A DNA stretch of 64,000 nt from Desulforhopalus sp. (GCA_030247675.1 JAOTRX010000002.1:310001-374000), one strand, 5' to 3'. Counted from the stretch's first letter, positions 28,055 through 37,443 are shown. Translations and numbers: made by a program. The notes: a model not told the origin generated them from the letters alone.

Positions 28055-29338
28055 ATGGAAGTATTGGCCGCAGCATTGCCTTTTGGGAAGGTCGTCGGAG
28101 CCTTTGTCCTGATGTTGATCGGGATCAGGAATAAGCTTGGCCTCTCCCTATCCATCCTGCTCGGCGGGGCATTTCTGGGGCTGGTCTTCGGCCTGTCGAT
28201 TGGCGATTGGTTTAGGGTAAGTGCGACCGCTTTGGTGCAGGAGAAGTTTCTCCTCCTGATTGCCATTGTCGGCGCTATACTTGTCCTGTCCGATGGGCTG
28301 GAGAAGTCTGGCCAGTCGACACGGCTCATGACCGCATTATCGGGATATCTTGTCAGGCCGCGCCTGCGGCTGATTTTTTTTCCGGCTCTGATCGGTCTTT
28401 TGCCGATGCCCGGCGGCGCGGTGTTTTCCGCCCCGATGGTTAAGGCCGTTAGTACTGGGATGCAGCTCACCGGCGTTGAACAGGCCATCATTAACCACTG
28501 GTTCAGGCATGTTTGGGAGATGGCCTGGCCGCTGTATCCTGGAATAATCTTGACTGTGGCCCTTGCTGATATCCCAATCGGCGATCTGATTGTCAGATCG
28601 TGGCCCGGGGTGGTCGCCATGTTTGCGATCGGTTGGTATTTTTTTCTCAGGGCGGAGGTGTTGAAGCCATCGAGCCTCGAGGGTACGACCCAATCCTCGG
28701 GCAGAAGTGGCCGAACGGCCATCAAGGAAGGACTGCCACTCATCATTGCCATTGTTGGTGCGGTCGGCATGGAGAGCCTTCTCCCTGGGCTGGCTCCGAC
28801 AATTCCCTTTGAATGGGGGGTCATTGGCGCCCTGCTGCTTGCCATCGCCAGCAATATGGTGCGAAACCGGCTGGGAATGCGGTTCCTGTACGAGGTGCTG
28901 CGGAAGAAGAGCCTATGGTCAATGTTGATGGTGATCGCCGCCATCTTCATTTTCAAAGATGTGATGGGGGCCGCCGGGATTGTGACCGAAATGGCCGCTG
29001 GGGCCGGTGGCGGGGTGGCGCTCTTTGCTGCAGCGGTTTTTCTGCCTTTTCTAGTGGGTGCCGTGTCCGGTGTTACCGTTGCCTATGTCGGTGCCACATT
29101 TCCTCTGTTGATCGGGTTGCTGCAGTCGCTGGGCATGGAGCAGAACATCATTCCCTTTCTCGTCCTCGGTCTATTTTCCGGATTTACCGGGGTAATGATT
29201 TCTCCCCTCCATATCTGTTTTGTCCTGACCTGCAGCTATTTTGAAACGGAACTTGTGCGTACTTGGAAGAGGCTGGTGGCACCCTGTGCCTGCTTTGCAC
29301 TCTCCGGCGTCGGTCTTTTCTGGTGGCTGTTAGATTGA
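28055..29338 (+). CDS. DUF401 family integral membrane protein
   Basis: The 427-residue product has ten or more membrane helices. The segment LIFFPALIGLLPMPGGAVFSAPMV (about 105-128), followed by NHWFRHVWEMAWPLYPG (about 148-164), is the hallmark of DUF401. This family is distantly related to the ion-transporter superfamily that contains gluconate and citrate permeases, and is common in deltaproteobacteria and archaea. The helix-break Pro/Gly motifs and the repeat near 365 (LVLGLFSGFTGVMISPLHIC) suggest an inverted-repeat transporter. The substrate is unknown. There is no clear ribosome site. Confidence 0.8.
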   Translation: MEVLAAALPFGKVVGAFVLMLIGIRNKLGLSLSILLGGAFLGLVFGLSIGDWFRVSATALVQEKFLLLIAIVGAILVLSDGLEKSGQSTRLMTALSGYLVRPRLRLIFFPALIGLLPMPGGAVFSAPMVKAVSTGMQLTGVEQAIINHWFRHVWEMAWPLYPGIILTVALADIPIGDLIVRSWPGVVAMFAIGWYFFLRAEVLKPSSLEGTTQSSGRSGRTAIKEGLPLIIAIVGAVGMESLLPGLAPTIPFEWGVIGALLLAIASNMVRNRLGMRFLYEVLRKKSLWSMLMVIAAIFIFKDVMGAAGIVTEMAAGAGGGVALFAAAVFLPFLVGAVSGVTVAYVGATFPLLIGLLQSLGMEQNIIPFLVLGLFSGFTGVMISPLHICFVLTCSYFETELVRTWKRLVAPCACFALSGVGLFWWLLD

Positions 29339-29468
29339 TCCGGGCGGTTTATCTCAACCTAGGAACCAATTGCTTCGGCTGCCCATAGCACGGTGATTCA
29401 GCCTGCCGTTTCAGGCAGGTGTTCCCTGGCGAGCCACCGCCGACGAGAGTCTGGACGCCCGTCCGACC

Positions 29469-29819
29469 TTAGAGTTCGGATACCCCGGAAGGAATGAGGC
29501 AGATAAAAACAAAGTCCTCGCCACCGGCGTTCATGAATTGATGTTCCTCGTTGCCGGGAATGAAAAGCACTGTTCCGCTGCTGACCTCCCGCCATTCACC
29601 GTTCTGATAAGCCTTCCCCTTGCCAGAGTGGATGAAGATCTCGTGTTCCCATGCGTGCTTATGTCTTGGGGTAAAACCACCGGGTGCAACGGTAAAGACG
29701 CGCATACAGAAATTTTCGGCGCTGTCGGCTTTGCCGATAACGACTCGGCCGGTAACTCCTTTCACTGTTTCGGTATCAAATCGTTGAGCGGGACAATCTT
29801 GGTAATTGGCGATTTTCAT
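29469..29819 (-). CDS. Single-domain cupin protein
   Basis: The 116-residue product is one beta-barrel cupin. Motif 1 is visible as GGFTPRHKHAWEHEIFIHSGKG, with metal-ligand His/His/Glu candidates at about 52-58, and motif 2 as PGNEEHQFMNAGGEDFVFI with a His at about 92. Small cupins of this kind bind Mn, Fe or Zn and act as dioxygenases, isomerases or storage proteins; the role is undefined. It is transcribed leftward and is divergent from the DHOD-like gene about 530 bp away. Confidence 0.85.
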   Translation of the reverse strand: MKIANYQDCPAQRFDTETVKGVTGRVVIGKADSAENFCMRVFTVAPGGFTPRHKHAWEHEIFIHSGKGKAYQNGEWREVSSGTVLFIPGNEEHQFMNAGGEDFVFICLIPSGVSEL

Positions 29820-30348
29820 GGTTAGTTATCGGGTGATTATTTATCTGTTCCTGCATCTTGATCAACCTCAATTACATAATAGACCAAAAAAGTCTGAATG
29901 CAACGAGAAGGTGGTAATGAGACATAAGTACGCCCCAAGCGCATTGTACAAGTGGCTAATAGCAGGAAATTTTCGCAAACACTCTATTTCAAGGAATATC
30001 TGCCAGCCGCTAGGTTCTATTTCGAGTCGACCAGTGAGAGGATCAGGGAGGCAAGCTGGTTGGTGAATCAAAAAGTGTCGTTGTGCGTTTTGTGCAGAGA
30101 TTCCGGTAACTTTTTGAATTTTAAAAAGTATTCCATAAATTCTTGTTTTTTTATCGTTTGTTGGTCGAATTTTTCTTGAGGTTTACGGGGAATTTCTTGT
30201 TGATTTTCTGGGAGAGTTGTGTATTTCTTTGGCTCTTGAATCACTTGCTAGAAAGGTTGGTCCGGTTTTGCAACACGTACGCCCACGCTGCACATTCTGA
30301 GTGTTGAGGGCCTGGCAGATTATTTACATGGAGAATTAGCCGAACGAT
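29820..30348. other. Long AT-rich intergenic region before the DHOD-like gene and Rnf cluster
   Basis: About 530 bp without a convincing gene; short open frames on both strands lack ribosome sites. The part at 30100-30240 is strongly AT-rich. TTGAAT (30114-30119), 16 bases, then TAAATT is one possible promoter for the rightward genes. Probably a divergent control region. Confidence 0.35.
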
Positions 30349-31332
30349 ATGAATGATCTCTCGACGAAATACCTTGGGCTGGATTTGAAAAACCCGATTA
30401 TTGTCGGCAGTTGCGGATTTACCAATAGTCTTACCAAGATTAAGGAGCTTGCGGATAACCAGGCAGGAGCGATCGTCCTGAAATCTCTTTTTGAAGAACA
30501 GATTCAGGCAGAATATTCTGCAAATTTGAAAAGTTACACTGCTGATTACCCAGGGGCTTCCGATTATATCCGGGAGTACACCCGGGGCAATGAAGTTGAA
30601 GCCTATCTCAAGCTCATTGCCGAGGCCAAGAAGGCTGTTCAGATTCCCATCATTGCCAGCATTAACTGTGTATCGGCCAACGAATGGGTGTCTTTCGCCA
30701 AAGCGGTCGAGCAAGAGGGTGCCGATGCCATCGAACTCAATGTCTCCCTGCTTCCTTCGAATCCTAAAATTACCAGTGCCGACAACGAAAAAAAATACGC
30801 AGAAATCATTAACTGCATAGGCGAATTAGTTTCGATCCCTCTTGCTTTAAAGATGAGTCATTATTCGGCATCGCTTGCTAACCTCATCCAAAAACTGAGC
30901 TGGATCAAGAAGGTCGGCGGATTTGTCCTTTTCAACCGCTACTACACGCCGGATATTGATATCGAGAAAATGGTCGTCAAGTCGGCAGAAATGTTCAGTA
31001 ATCCCAGTGAGGGCTGCAATTCTCTGCGCTGGATTGCCCTGATGTACGGTCACATTGACAAAGACCTGGTGGCATCCACCGGAGTTCATGACAGTGAAGG
31101 CCTGGTCAAGCAGCTACTTGCCGGGGCAACTGCCGTTCAGGTCGTATCAACCATCTATAAAAATGGCGTTGGCCAGATCCCGGCTATGCTAGCGGGTCTT
31201 GACGAGTGGATGACCCGGAAATCATATACCAACCTTACTGAATTCCGCGGCAAACTCAGTTACGAAAAGGCGGCAGATCCTGCAGTCTTTGAGCGCACTC
31301 AGTTTATGAAATACTATGGCGGGATATCCTGA
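30349..31332 (+). CDS. Dihydroorotate dehydrogenase-like flavoprotein
   Basis: The 327-residue TIM-barrel protein resembles PyrD class 1 enzymes: LSTKYLGLDLKNPIIVGSCGFT at the start, IPIIASINCVSANEWV, ADAIELNVS, IPLALKMSHY (FMN-binding Lys region) and GATAVQVVSTIYKNG near the end. It belongs to a group annotated as DHOD-like rather than true PyrD: the usual catalytic Cys/Ser loop is not obvious and no PyrK partner is present. The gene is 84 bp upstream of rnfC and on the same strand, so it may be transcribed with the Rnf genes. Substrate and electron partner are unknown; a link to the Rnf electron flow is only inferred from position. Confidence 0.8.
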   Translation: MNDLSTKYLGLDLKNPIIVGSCGFTNSLTKIKELADNQAGAIVLKSLFEEQIQAEYSANLKSYTADYPGASDYIREYTRGNEVEAYLKLIAEAKKAVQIPIIASINCVSANEWVSFAKAVEQEGADAIELNVSLLPSNPKITSADNEKKYAEIINCIGELVSIPLALKMSHYSASLANLIQKLSWIKKVGGFVLFNRYYTPDIDIEKMVVKSAEMFSNPSEGCNSLRWIALMYGHIDKDLVASTGVHDSEGLVKQLLAGATAVQVVSTIYKNGVGQIPAMLAGLDEWMTRKSYTNLTEFRGKLSYEKAADPAVFERTQFMKYYGGIS

Positions 31333-31416
31333 TCAAATTACTCTGAAGGGGTTTTCCCACATAGGCAACACAAGGAAATATCTACTCTTCCTCATCATTG
31401 CTACCATCGGATATTT

Positions 31417-32739
31417 ATGAAATCGTTGCTGACATTTCCCAAAGGCGGGATCCATCCACCCGAATGCAAGGCCCAGACCCAAAGCTTGGGTATAGAAATT
31501 ATGCCTGTGCCCGATGAACTGGAGTTGATCCTCGGACAACATATCGGTGCTCCGTGCCAACCAACGGTCGCCAAGCGCGAGGAGATCGTAGAGGGCGGCT
31601 TGATTGGCGAGGTGCTTAAGGGATTAGGGGTGCCCCTTCATGCACCGGTTGCGGGAAAGGTCAAGGATATCGGCAGCTCGGTACATCCGGTGCGGGTAAG
31701 TGTGCCGTCCATCACCCTGACGGTCAACCGTGAGGCAGAGGCGACACACTATGAGAAGGAAGCTTGGCAAGGCCTTGATAGTGCAGAGTTGCTGGCCAGG
31801 GTTCATAACGGAGGAATTATCGGCATCGGCGGCGCTGGATTTCCGACCCATGTGAAACTGAAGCCACCGGCCAATTCGCCGGTCGATACCCTGATTCTCA
31901 ATGGTGCCGAATGTGAGCCGTACATCACCGCCGATCATCGGGCGATGCTCGAATATTCTGAGGAGATTGTCGAGGGATCGAAGATCATCCTGAAAATTCT
32001 CGGAATAAAGGAATGCCACATTGGTATTGAAAACAACAAACCTGATGCGATCCAGGCAATGACCCAGGCAGCTGAAAAGGCCTCCAGCCCGGATGCCTCC
32101 GTCAAGGTTCGCACCCTCCAAGTGAAATATCCGCAAGGCTCGGAGAAACAGCTCATTCACGCCGTCACCGGCAGAAAGGTTCCGGCAATGGCCCTGCCCT
32201 CGGCGGTCGGTGTCGTTGTACAGAATGTCTCAACGGCCAAGGCCATCTATGATGCGGTTGTGTATCGTAAACCCTTGTACGAGAAGGTCATTACCGTGGC
32301 CGGCAAAGGCATTGGCAGACCGGCCAATTTGCTGGTGAAGATCGGCACAAAGGTGAGTGATATAGTCGAGTATCTCGGGGGAACGCAGCCCGGTCTGACG
32401 AAAATCATACTTGGTGGGCCGATGATGGGATTTGCTGTCTCAAACCTTGATGTGCCGGTTACCAAGACCACCTCAGCGGTGCTGTTTCTAACTGAAGATG
32501 AAGTTGATACCAAACCCCATTCCCAGTGTATCAGGTGTGGTTGGTGTCTTGAGGCCTGTCCGATGGGCTTGGAGCCAAAAGAAATAGCTCTTCATGTTGA
32601 GGCAAACAAAGCAGAGGCCACCGAACCATTTGGGGTTTTTGACTGTTTTGAGTGCGGTTCCTGTGCCTATGTTTGCCCGGCGAAGCGTCCTCTCGTGCAA
32701 TTTGTGCGCTTGGCAAAGATGAAGGCGAAGCGACCATAA
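31417..32739 (+). CDS. rnfC: Electron transport complex subunit RnfC
   Basis: The 440-residue peripheral subunit of the Rnf complex couples ferredoxin oxidation and NAD reduction to Na+ or H+ transport. The N-terminal FPKGGIHPPECK, the flavin/nucleotide-binding GIIGIGGAGFPTHVKL (about 133-148), and two [4Fe-4S] motifs (Cys371/374/377/381 and Cys410/413/416/420) are all present. The length is close to other short RnfC proteins (about 440), without the Lys/Ala-rich tail of gamma-proteobacterial forms. First gene of rnfCDGEAB; a modest GGAT lies before the ATG. Confidence 0.95.
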   Translation: MKSLLTFPKGGIHPPECKAQTQSLGIEIMPVPDELELILGQHIGAPCQPTVAKREEIVEGGLIGEVLKGLGVPLHAPVAGKVKDIGSSVHPVRVSVPSITLTVNREAEATHYEKEAWQGLDSAELLARVHNGGIIGIGGAGFPTHVKLKPPANSPVDTLILNGAECEPYITADHRAMLEYSEEIVEGSKIILKILGIKECHIGIENNKPDAIQAMTQAAEKASSPDASVKVRTLQVKYPQGSEKQLIHAVTGRKVPAMALPSAVGVVVQNVSTAKAIYDAVVYRKPLYEKVITVAGKGIGRPANLLVKIGTKVSDIVEYLGGTQPGLTKIILGGPMMGFAVSNLDVPVTKTTSAVLFLTEDEVDTKPHSQCIRCGWCLEACPMGLEPKEIALHVEANKAEATEPFGVFDCFECGSCAYVCPAKRPLVQFVRLAKMKAKRP

Positions 32740-32775
32740 CAGGGTCGAAGAAGAGTCGGCAAGATTTTACCTAAA

Positions 32776-33888
32776 ATGATTAATCCCGATAAACGGGGTT
32801 TGGACGATAAAGAGGAGGCTTTGGGGAGAGTCGTGAGCAAACAGCAAACGTTGGACGACCAATCGGCTGCACCTGCGAGTTTGTGGAAGGTTTCCACTTC
32901 GCCGCATCTGAAAAGCAATGAATCGGTCGAAAAAATCATGTGGACTGTTGTGGCCTGTCTGGTGCCACCACTGATTCTGTCGGTATTCGTCTTCGGCATA
33001 CAAACCCTCCTGATCACAGCAGTTTCAGTTGTCAGTTGCGTGGTTGTCGAGTGGGCGAGCCAAAAATTGCTCGGTCGGCCGGTGACCATCAAGGACGGCA
33101 GCGCGGTGTTGACTGGAATGCTTATGGCCTTTGTCATTCCACCCGGGGTGTCGCCTCTTCTGCCGATTTTGGCGGCTATCTTCGCAATATACATTGGCAA
33201 ACACCTTCTCGGCGGCATTGGCTACAATTTCTTTAATCCGGCTTTGCTCGGCAGGGCATTTCTCTTGGCATCATTTCCGGTTGCCATGACGTCCGCCTGG
33301 TTGCCGCCGGTGAAAAATCTGGCAATTTTCTCATACCTTGGCGGTGCGGTTGATGCAGTCTCAACGGCAACGCCCTTGGCGGTAATGAAAGAAAAGGGAA
33401 TGGTTGCCTTTACCGAGGCCTTCGGCAGCGGCAGCGATCTGTACGGCAGTTTCTTTTTTGGCTGGCGCCCGGGTTGTATAGGAGAAACCTCCGGTTTTCT
33501 GCTGGTCCTCGGCGGACTCTATCTCCTCTACCGTGGCTACATTTCCTGGCATATCCCAGTTTCCCTTTTAGGCACCATCGCCGTCCTGACCTGGATATTC
33601 GGCGGCGAAGGGTATCTGACCGGGGATCCATTGCTTGCCGTGTTGTCCGGTGGTGCCATCCTTGGCGCTTTCTACATGGCCACGGATTATGTGACCAGCC
33701 CGAGCAATAAGACGGCAAAGATATTTTTTGGAATCGGTGTCGGAGCACTGACTGTACTTATTAGGATGAAGGGGGGATATCCAGAGGGTATCTGTTACGC
33801 CATCCTGCTGATGAATCCTCTCAGTACCGTTCTTGATGGGTGGTTCAAGCCCGTGCGTTTTGCACCGCCGGTTGGAGGTGCAAAATGA
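32776..33888 (+). CDS. rnfD: Electron transport complex subunit RnfD
   Basis: The 370-residue, multi-helix membrane subunit carries covalently bound FMN. The attachment motif is DAVSTATPL, with Thr199 the likely flavin-linked residue. Family stretches include TSPHLKSNESVEKIMWTVVA, GYNFFNPALLGRAFLL, GAILGAFYMATDYVTSP and GICYAILLMNPLSTVLDGWFKP. A GTG at 32833, with GGGGAGAG close upstream, is a strong alternative start that would give 351 residues, nearer the family size. The stop overlaps the rnfG start. Confidence 0.94.
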   Translation: MINPDKRGLDDKEEALGRVVSKQQTLDDQSAAPASLWKVSTSPHLKSNESVEKIMWTVVACLVPPLILSVFVFGIQTLLITAVSVVSCVVVEWASQKLLGRPVTIKDGSAVLTGMLMAFVIPPGVSPLLPILAAIFAIYIGKHLLGGIGYNFFNPALLGRAFLLASFPVAMTSAWLPPVKNLAIFSYLGGAVDAVSTATPLAVMKEKGMVAFTEAFGSGSDLYGSFFFGWRPGCIGETSGFLLVLGGLYLLYRGYISWHIPVSLLGTIAVLTWIFGGEGYLTGDPLLAVLSGGAILGAFYMATDYVTSPSNKTAKIFFGIGVGALTVLIRMKGGYPEGICYAILLMNPLSTVLDGWFKPVRFAPPVGGAK

Positions 33889-34781
33889 AAAATATCATCA
33901 CCATAGTCTTTCGTCTTACCGTGTCTTGTCTGTTGGCGGCAAGCGTAATGGGCTTGTGCTTTGTCCTCACCAGCAACGCCAAAAAGCATAATGAGCATGT
34001 ACAAGAGCAGCGGGTAATGTATGAGCTGCTGGGGTATAAGGGCGGGGCAAAGATTCCCTCAACCATGGCTCTGCACGAGGTGTACCGGTATGTTATCACC
34101 GGCGCCGATAAACAATCTATCGGCTATCTTGTTCCACAAGGGCATGGCAAGGAGAAGGGTTTCCTGTTCGTTAACATCGACCTGAACGGCAAGCTTCTGG
34201 CAAACAAGGCGGTTGTTCTCAGTGAGACTGAGGCCCTAGAGTCGAAGACGCGCGACAAGGCTGTTGCACAGGCGGCTGGCCCAGGCTATGCGGTGAAATT
34301 TGCCGATCAGACCATCGTCGTCACCAATAATGGCGCCCGCGTTGCCTACCTTCTAGGCGGAAAATTCCAAGGCTTTAAAACCTTTGTCAACGTCATGCTG
34401 GCAGTCGATCCAAAGTTTGCCCTCCTTGGCTTGGAGGTTCTTGAGCATGAAGAAGATCCGGGGCTTGGTGCGGAGATCGACCAAGACTACTTCAAGAATC
34501 AGTTTAAAGGCAAACCCTTTGAGGCATTGAAAGCGATTGAGGTTGTTAAAGCGCCGATTCCTCCTGATTATCTTCAGGCCTTGAACGGCAAGGTCGGTGA
34601 AGAGGACATCGCGAAATTTCGCGAACAGTATAAGGATAAGGCAGTGTATGCGCTTACCGGAGCCACTATTTCCAGTAAGGCGGTGGCTGAAGGGGTGAAG
34701 GGCATTGTTACCAAGTTCGCGTATCGTATCAATGTCCTGGATAAGATTTTGAAAGAACAGCAACTCGCTGTGTCGTTTTAA
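33885..34781 (+). CDS. rnfG: Electron transport complex subunit RnfG
   Basis: The 298-residue subunit has one N-terminal membrane helix and a periplasmic FMN-binding domain. The flavinylation motif is TGATISSKAV (Thr261), the target of ApbE. EHEEDPGLGAEIDQDYFKNQFKGK is the usual segment before it. GGAGG lies six bases before the ATG at 33885, and the start overlaps the rnfD stop (ATGA). It is followed after 91 bp by rnfE. Confidence 0.94.
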   Translation: MKNIITIVFRLTVSCLLAASVMGLCFVLTSNAKKHNEHVQEQRVMYELLGYKGGAKIPSTMALHEVYRYVITGADKQSIGYLVPQGHGKEKGFLFVNIDLNGKLLANKAVVLSETEALESKTRDKAVAQAAGPGYAVKFADQTIVVTNNGARVAYLLGGKFQGFKTFVNVMLAVDPKFALLGLEVLEHEEDPGLGAEIDQDYFKNQFKGKPFEALKAIEVVKAPIPPDYLQALNGKVGEEDIAKFREQYKDKAVYALTGATISSKAVAEGVKGIVTKFAYRINVLDKILKEQQLAVSF

Positions 34782-34872
34782 CACCCCGCAAGGGGGAAGA
34801 AGTATCTTCACAAAAGGCATTTTTAAACCAAGAATTGCACGAAGGTACTCATTACTGTGAGAGGAAGTCGAC

Positions 34873-35490
34873 GTGGCTAATGATAAAACAAGCATGCAGC
34901 TGATTACGCGCGGCATCTTAAGCGAAAACCCGATCTTTAAATTGGCACTTTCCATGTGTCCGGCCGTTGGTATTTCCACTACGGTCATGAACGGGTTCAT
35001 GCTCGGCATAGCCGTACTCTTTGTACAGGTCTTTTCAAGTGTGACGATCTCCCTTTTCAAAAACGTCATCCATCCAAGGATTCGCATCCCGACGTATACC
35101 CTGACCATCGCTACCTGGGTCACGGTCATCGACCTTGTACTTGCAGCCTACCTGCCGGATGCCTACGCGAAAATGGGTATCTTCGTCAAGCTTATCGTGG
35201 CCTTTGCCATAATCACCATGCGTCTTGAAATGTTTGCCTGTAAGGAACCGGTGAAGGATTCTTTTTGGGACGGCATGGGCATGGGGCTCGGTTTTATGAT
35301 CGGCATGATGGTTATCGGTTTTGTTCGCGAGATACTCGGTTCGGGGGCAATATTGGGCATCGATGTTCTTGGCTTCAAGCCCCTGCTTTTCTTTATTCTT
35401 CCAAGCGCTGGTTTCTTTGTGGTTGGTTTGATGATGGCCTTTTTCAACTGGATAGAAGTGTATTACAAACGCTCAAAAGGGTTAAAATGA
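34873..35490 (+). CDS. rnfE: Electron transport complex subunit RnfE
   Basis: The 205-residue membrane subunit is one of the RnfA/RnfE pair that hold the intramembrane [2Fe-2S] cluster. NPIFKLALSMCPAVGISTTVMNGF near the N-terminus contains the conserved Cys and GLCP-like motif; RIPTYTLTIATWVTVIDL, GYFVKLIV-like (MGIFVKLIVAFAII) and FVREILGSGAILG are typical. The start is a GTG preceded by GAGAGGAAG. The stop overlaps the rnfA start by the ATGA arrangement. Confidence 0.94.
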   Translation: MANDKTSMQLITRGILSENPIFKLALSMCPAVGISTTVMNGFMLGIAVLFVQVFSSVTISLFKNVIHPRIRIPTYTLTIATWVTVIDLVLAAYLPDAYAKMGIFVKLIVAFAIITMRLEMFACKEPVKDSFWDGMGMGLGFMIGMMVIGFVREILGSGAILGIDVLGFKPLLFFILPSAGFFVVGLMMAFFNWIEVYYKRSKGLK

Positions 35491-36431
35491 TGAGGCTGAC
35501 AAAGAGTAAATATTTCGTACTGGCGGCGCTGATCTTCTGGTTCGCTCCCCTGTTGGCACAGGCGGAGGGATTTATAGTCAGTCAAACATTTTCAGCAAAA
35601 AACCAAATTACCGTTAATTTTGCTGGTACGGTCGATAAAAATATCGCTGAGACCATTGGTAACTACACGATATTTGAAGAACCTGATCCAGACATCCTTT
35701 TAGATTTGCAATCGGCAGTTCTTGGGCAAGACGGCAAAAGCGTAACCTTGCAGTTTAAGGCACCGCTCAATTCGGTGAAGACCCATGTGGTAACCGTAAA
35801 AGGCTTACCAGGAACCGATAAGACGACCATCCGGGTGAGCAAATCGTATCTTGGGTATCTTTTTGGCATTTTTATCTCAGCGCTGCTGATCAATAACTTT
35901 GTTTTTACCAAATATCTTGGTCTTTGCGTGTTTTTCGGCACTTCCAAGAAGAAGAGTACCGCCAAGGGAATGGGGGTCGTTTTTACCATTGTTATGGTTG
36001 TTTCGGCCCTGATGAGCTGGTTCTTCTTCAATTATATCTTGACCCCCTTCAACCTGAATTTCCTGCAGATTGTCGTATTTATCGGCCTGGTTTCCCTGAC
36101 CGTCCAGGCCGTTGACACCGTACTCCGGAAGGTTAATCCGGTACTCTTCAATTCCTTTGGGGTGTACTTGGTTCTGGTCATTGCCAACTGTGTCATTATT
36201 GCGGTGCCTCTGATACTCGCCAATAATAATTACAACATTTTTGAGACCTTCATGTTGGCGTTGGGAGCTGGCGGCGGTTTCTTGTTAGCTCTGTATTTGA
36301 TGAGTTCAGTGAGCGAACGCTTGCAGCTCGCAAAGATACCACCAAGCTTTAAGGGATTGCCCATTGCCTTTATCGTTGCCGGACAATTCGCCATGGCTTT
36401 CCTTGGGTTTTCGGGATTGCAAATTTTTTAG
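35487..36431 (+). CDS. rnfA: RnfA with an extra N-terminal exported domain
   Basis: The 314-residue product is far longer than usual RnfA (about 190). Residues 1-26 form a signal peptide (…LLAQA-EGF). Residues 27-118 are a beta-rich domain (FSAKNQITVNFAGTVDKNIAE, SVTLQFKAPLN, HVVTVKGL), like the SbsA/Big-type immunoglobulin repeats. From about 121 the normal RnfA begins: FGIFISALLINNFVFTKYLGLCVFFGTSKK with the cluster Cys, LVIANCVIIAVPLILA and LPIAFIVAGQFAMAFLGFSG. The ATG at 35487 overlaps the rnfE stop. The Ig-like part would face the periplasm if the signal sequence works as an anchor, and might dock a partner such as RnfG or a cytochrome. Confidence 0.9.
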   Translation: MMRLTKSKYFVLAALIFWFAPLLAQAEGFIVSQTFSAKNQITVNFAGTVDKNIAETIGNYTIFEEPDPDILLDLQSAVLGQDGKSVTLQFKAPLNSVKTHVVTVKGLPGTDKTTIRVSKSYLGYLFGIFISALLINNFVFTKYLGLCVFFGTSKKKSTAKGMGVVFTIVMVVSALMSWFFFNYILTPFNLNFLQIVVFIGLVSLTVQAVDTVLRKVNPVLFNSFGVYLVLVIANCVIIAVPLILANNNYNIFETFMLALGAGGGFLLALYLMSSVSERLQLAKIPPSFKGLPIAFIVAGQFAMAFLGFSGLQIF

Positions 36432-36475
36432 GGGCTGACAACGAAACAATTCGGCACATTGTTTTGATTTCGCTG

Positions 36476-36498
36476 CTCCTCGCGGGAAGGAGTTTTTT
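36476..36498 (+). terminator. Possible intra-operon terminator or attenuator
   Basis: CTCCT (36476-36480) and AGGAG (36488-36492), followed directly by six T residues, lie in the 136-bp gap between rnfA and rnfB. The stem is short (5 bp), so at most partial termination is expected. It would lower rnfB and apbE expression relative to rnfCDGEA unless a second promoter lies after it. Confidence 0.35.
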
Positions 36499-36567
36499 CT
36501 CCGGTTATCGATGCCTTAACTTGGTATTTTATTTGTTTAACCAGATTACGTTTGAGAGTAACAAAAT

Positions 36568-37443
36568 ATGGATCCGGAATTAATCAAATTGGCGTTAGGG
36601 GGCTTGGTTTTGCTCGGCTGCATAGGCTTATTCTTTGGAATCGGCCTGGCTATTGCCGCCCACAAATTCGCAGTGGAGGTTAATCCGCTTATTGAGCATG
36701 TGGTCGAGTCACTGCCTCTCGCCCAATGCGGAGGGTGCGGATATCCGGGATGTGAAGGGTATGCCATTGCTGTTGTCACTGATCCTGACGTTCCACCTAA
36801 TCTTTGTTTTCCTGGTAAGGAGAAAGTAGCCAATCGGGTAGCCGAGCTCACTGGCAAGAAGATGGCGGCGGTTGAGGATCAGATTGCCGTGGTGCGGTGT
36901 TCAAGGGTCGAAGGAAGGGTCAGCCATAAGCATGAGTATTACGGCTTTGCTTCCTGCACTGCTGCAAACCTCAGCTTCGGCGGGCCATCGGCTTGCCAAT
37001 ACGCGTGCATCGGCTTAGGTGAATGTGCTGCCGCGTGTCCCTTTGACGCCATCGACATGGTGGAAAACTTCCCGATCATCAACCCCGATAAATGTGTGAG
37101 CTGTGGGGTTTGCGTGCGGACCTGTCCGAAGGCGATTATCGAAATTCAGACCCTCAAGGCGAGGGTCTTTGTTCCTTGTTCGACAAAAGATCTTGGAAAA
37201 AATGTTAAAGCGGTTTGTCAGGTGGGATGTATCGGCTGCAAGATGTGTGTCAAGGCCTGCCCGGCTGGTGCGGTCACTTACGAAAACAATCTTACCAAGA
37301 TCGACCATAAAGCCTGTATTGCATATGGTCCATCATGTGAAACTGCCTGCGTGACTAAGTGCCCGCGAGAGATTTTCCGGCATTACCAGGGCCGTCAGGT
37401 GATTGCCCGCAGTGGTGTCGACGGCCTGAAGATGGCTGGGTGA
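36568..37443 (+). CDS. rnfB: Electron transport complex subunit RnfB
   Basis: The 291-residue iron-sulfur subunit is the entry point for electrons from ferredoxin. An N-terminal membrane helix (about 8-30) is followed by the [4Fe-4S] Cys set Cys54/57/62/80 (CGGCGYPGC … C), and then several ferredoxin-like motifs: a C-x-C-rich stretch ending GECAAACP, CVSCGVCVRTCP, CIGCKMCVKACP, and CETACVTKCP. The order of clusters matches clostridial and deltaproteobacterial RnfB. It is separated from rnfA by 136 bp containing a weak terminator-like hairpin. Confidence 0.94.
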   Translation: MDPELIKLALGGLVLLGCIGLFFGIGLAIAAHKFAVEVNPLIEHVVESLPLAQCGGCGYPGCEGYAIAVVTDPDVPPNLCFPGKEKVANRVAELTGKKMAAVEDQIAVVRCSRVEGRVSHKHEYYGFASCTAANLSFGGPSACQYACIGLGECAAACPFDAIDMVENFPIINPDKCVSCGVCVRTCPKAIIEIQTLKARVFVPCSTKDLGKNVKAVCQVGCIGCKMCVKACPAGAVTYENNLTKIDHKACIAYGPSCETACVTKCPREIFRHYQGRQVIARSGVDGLKMAG

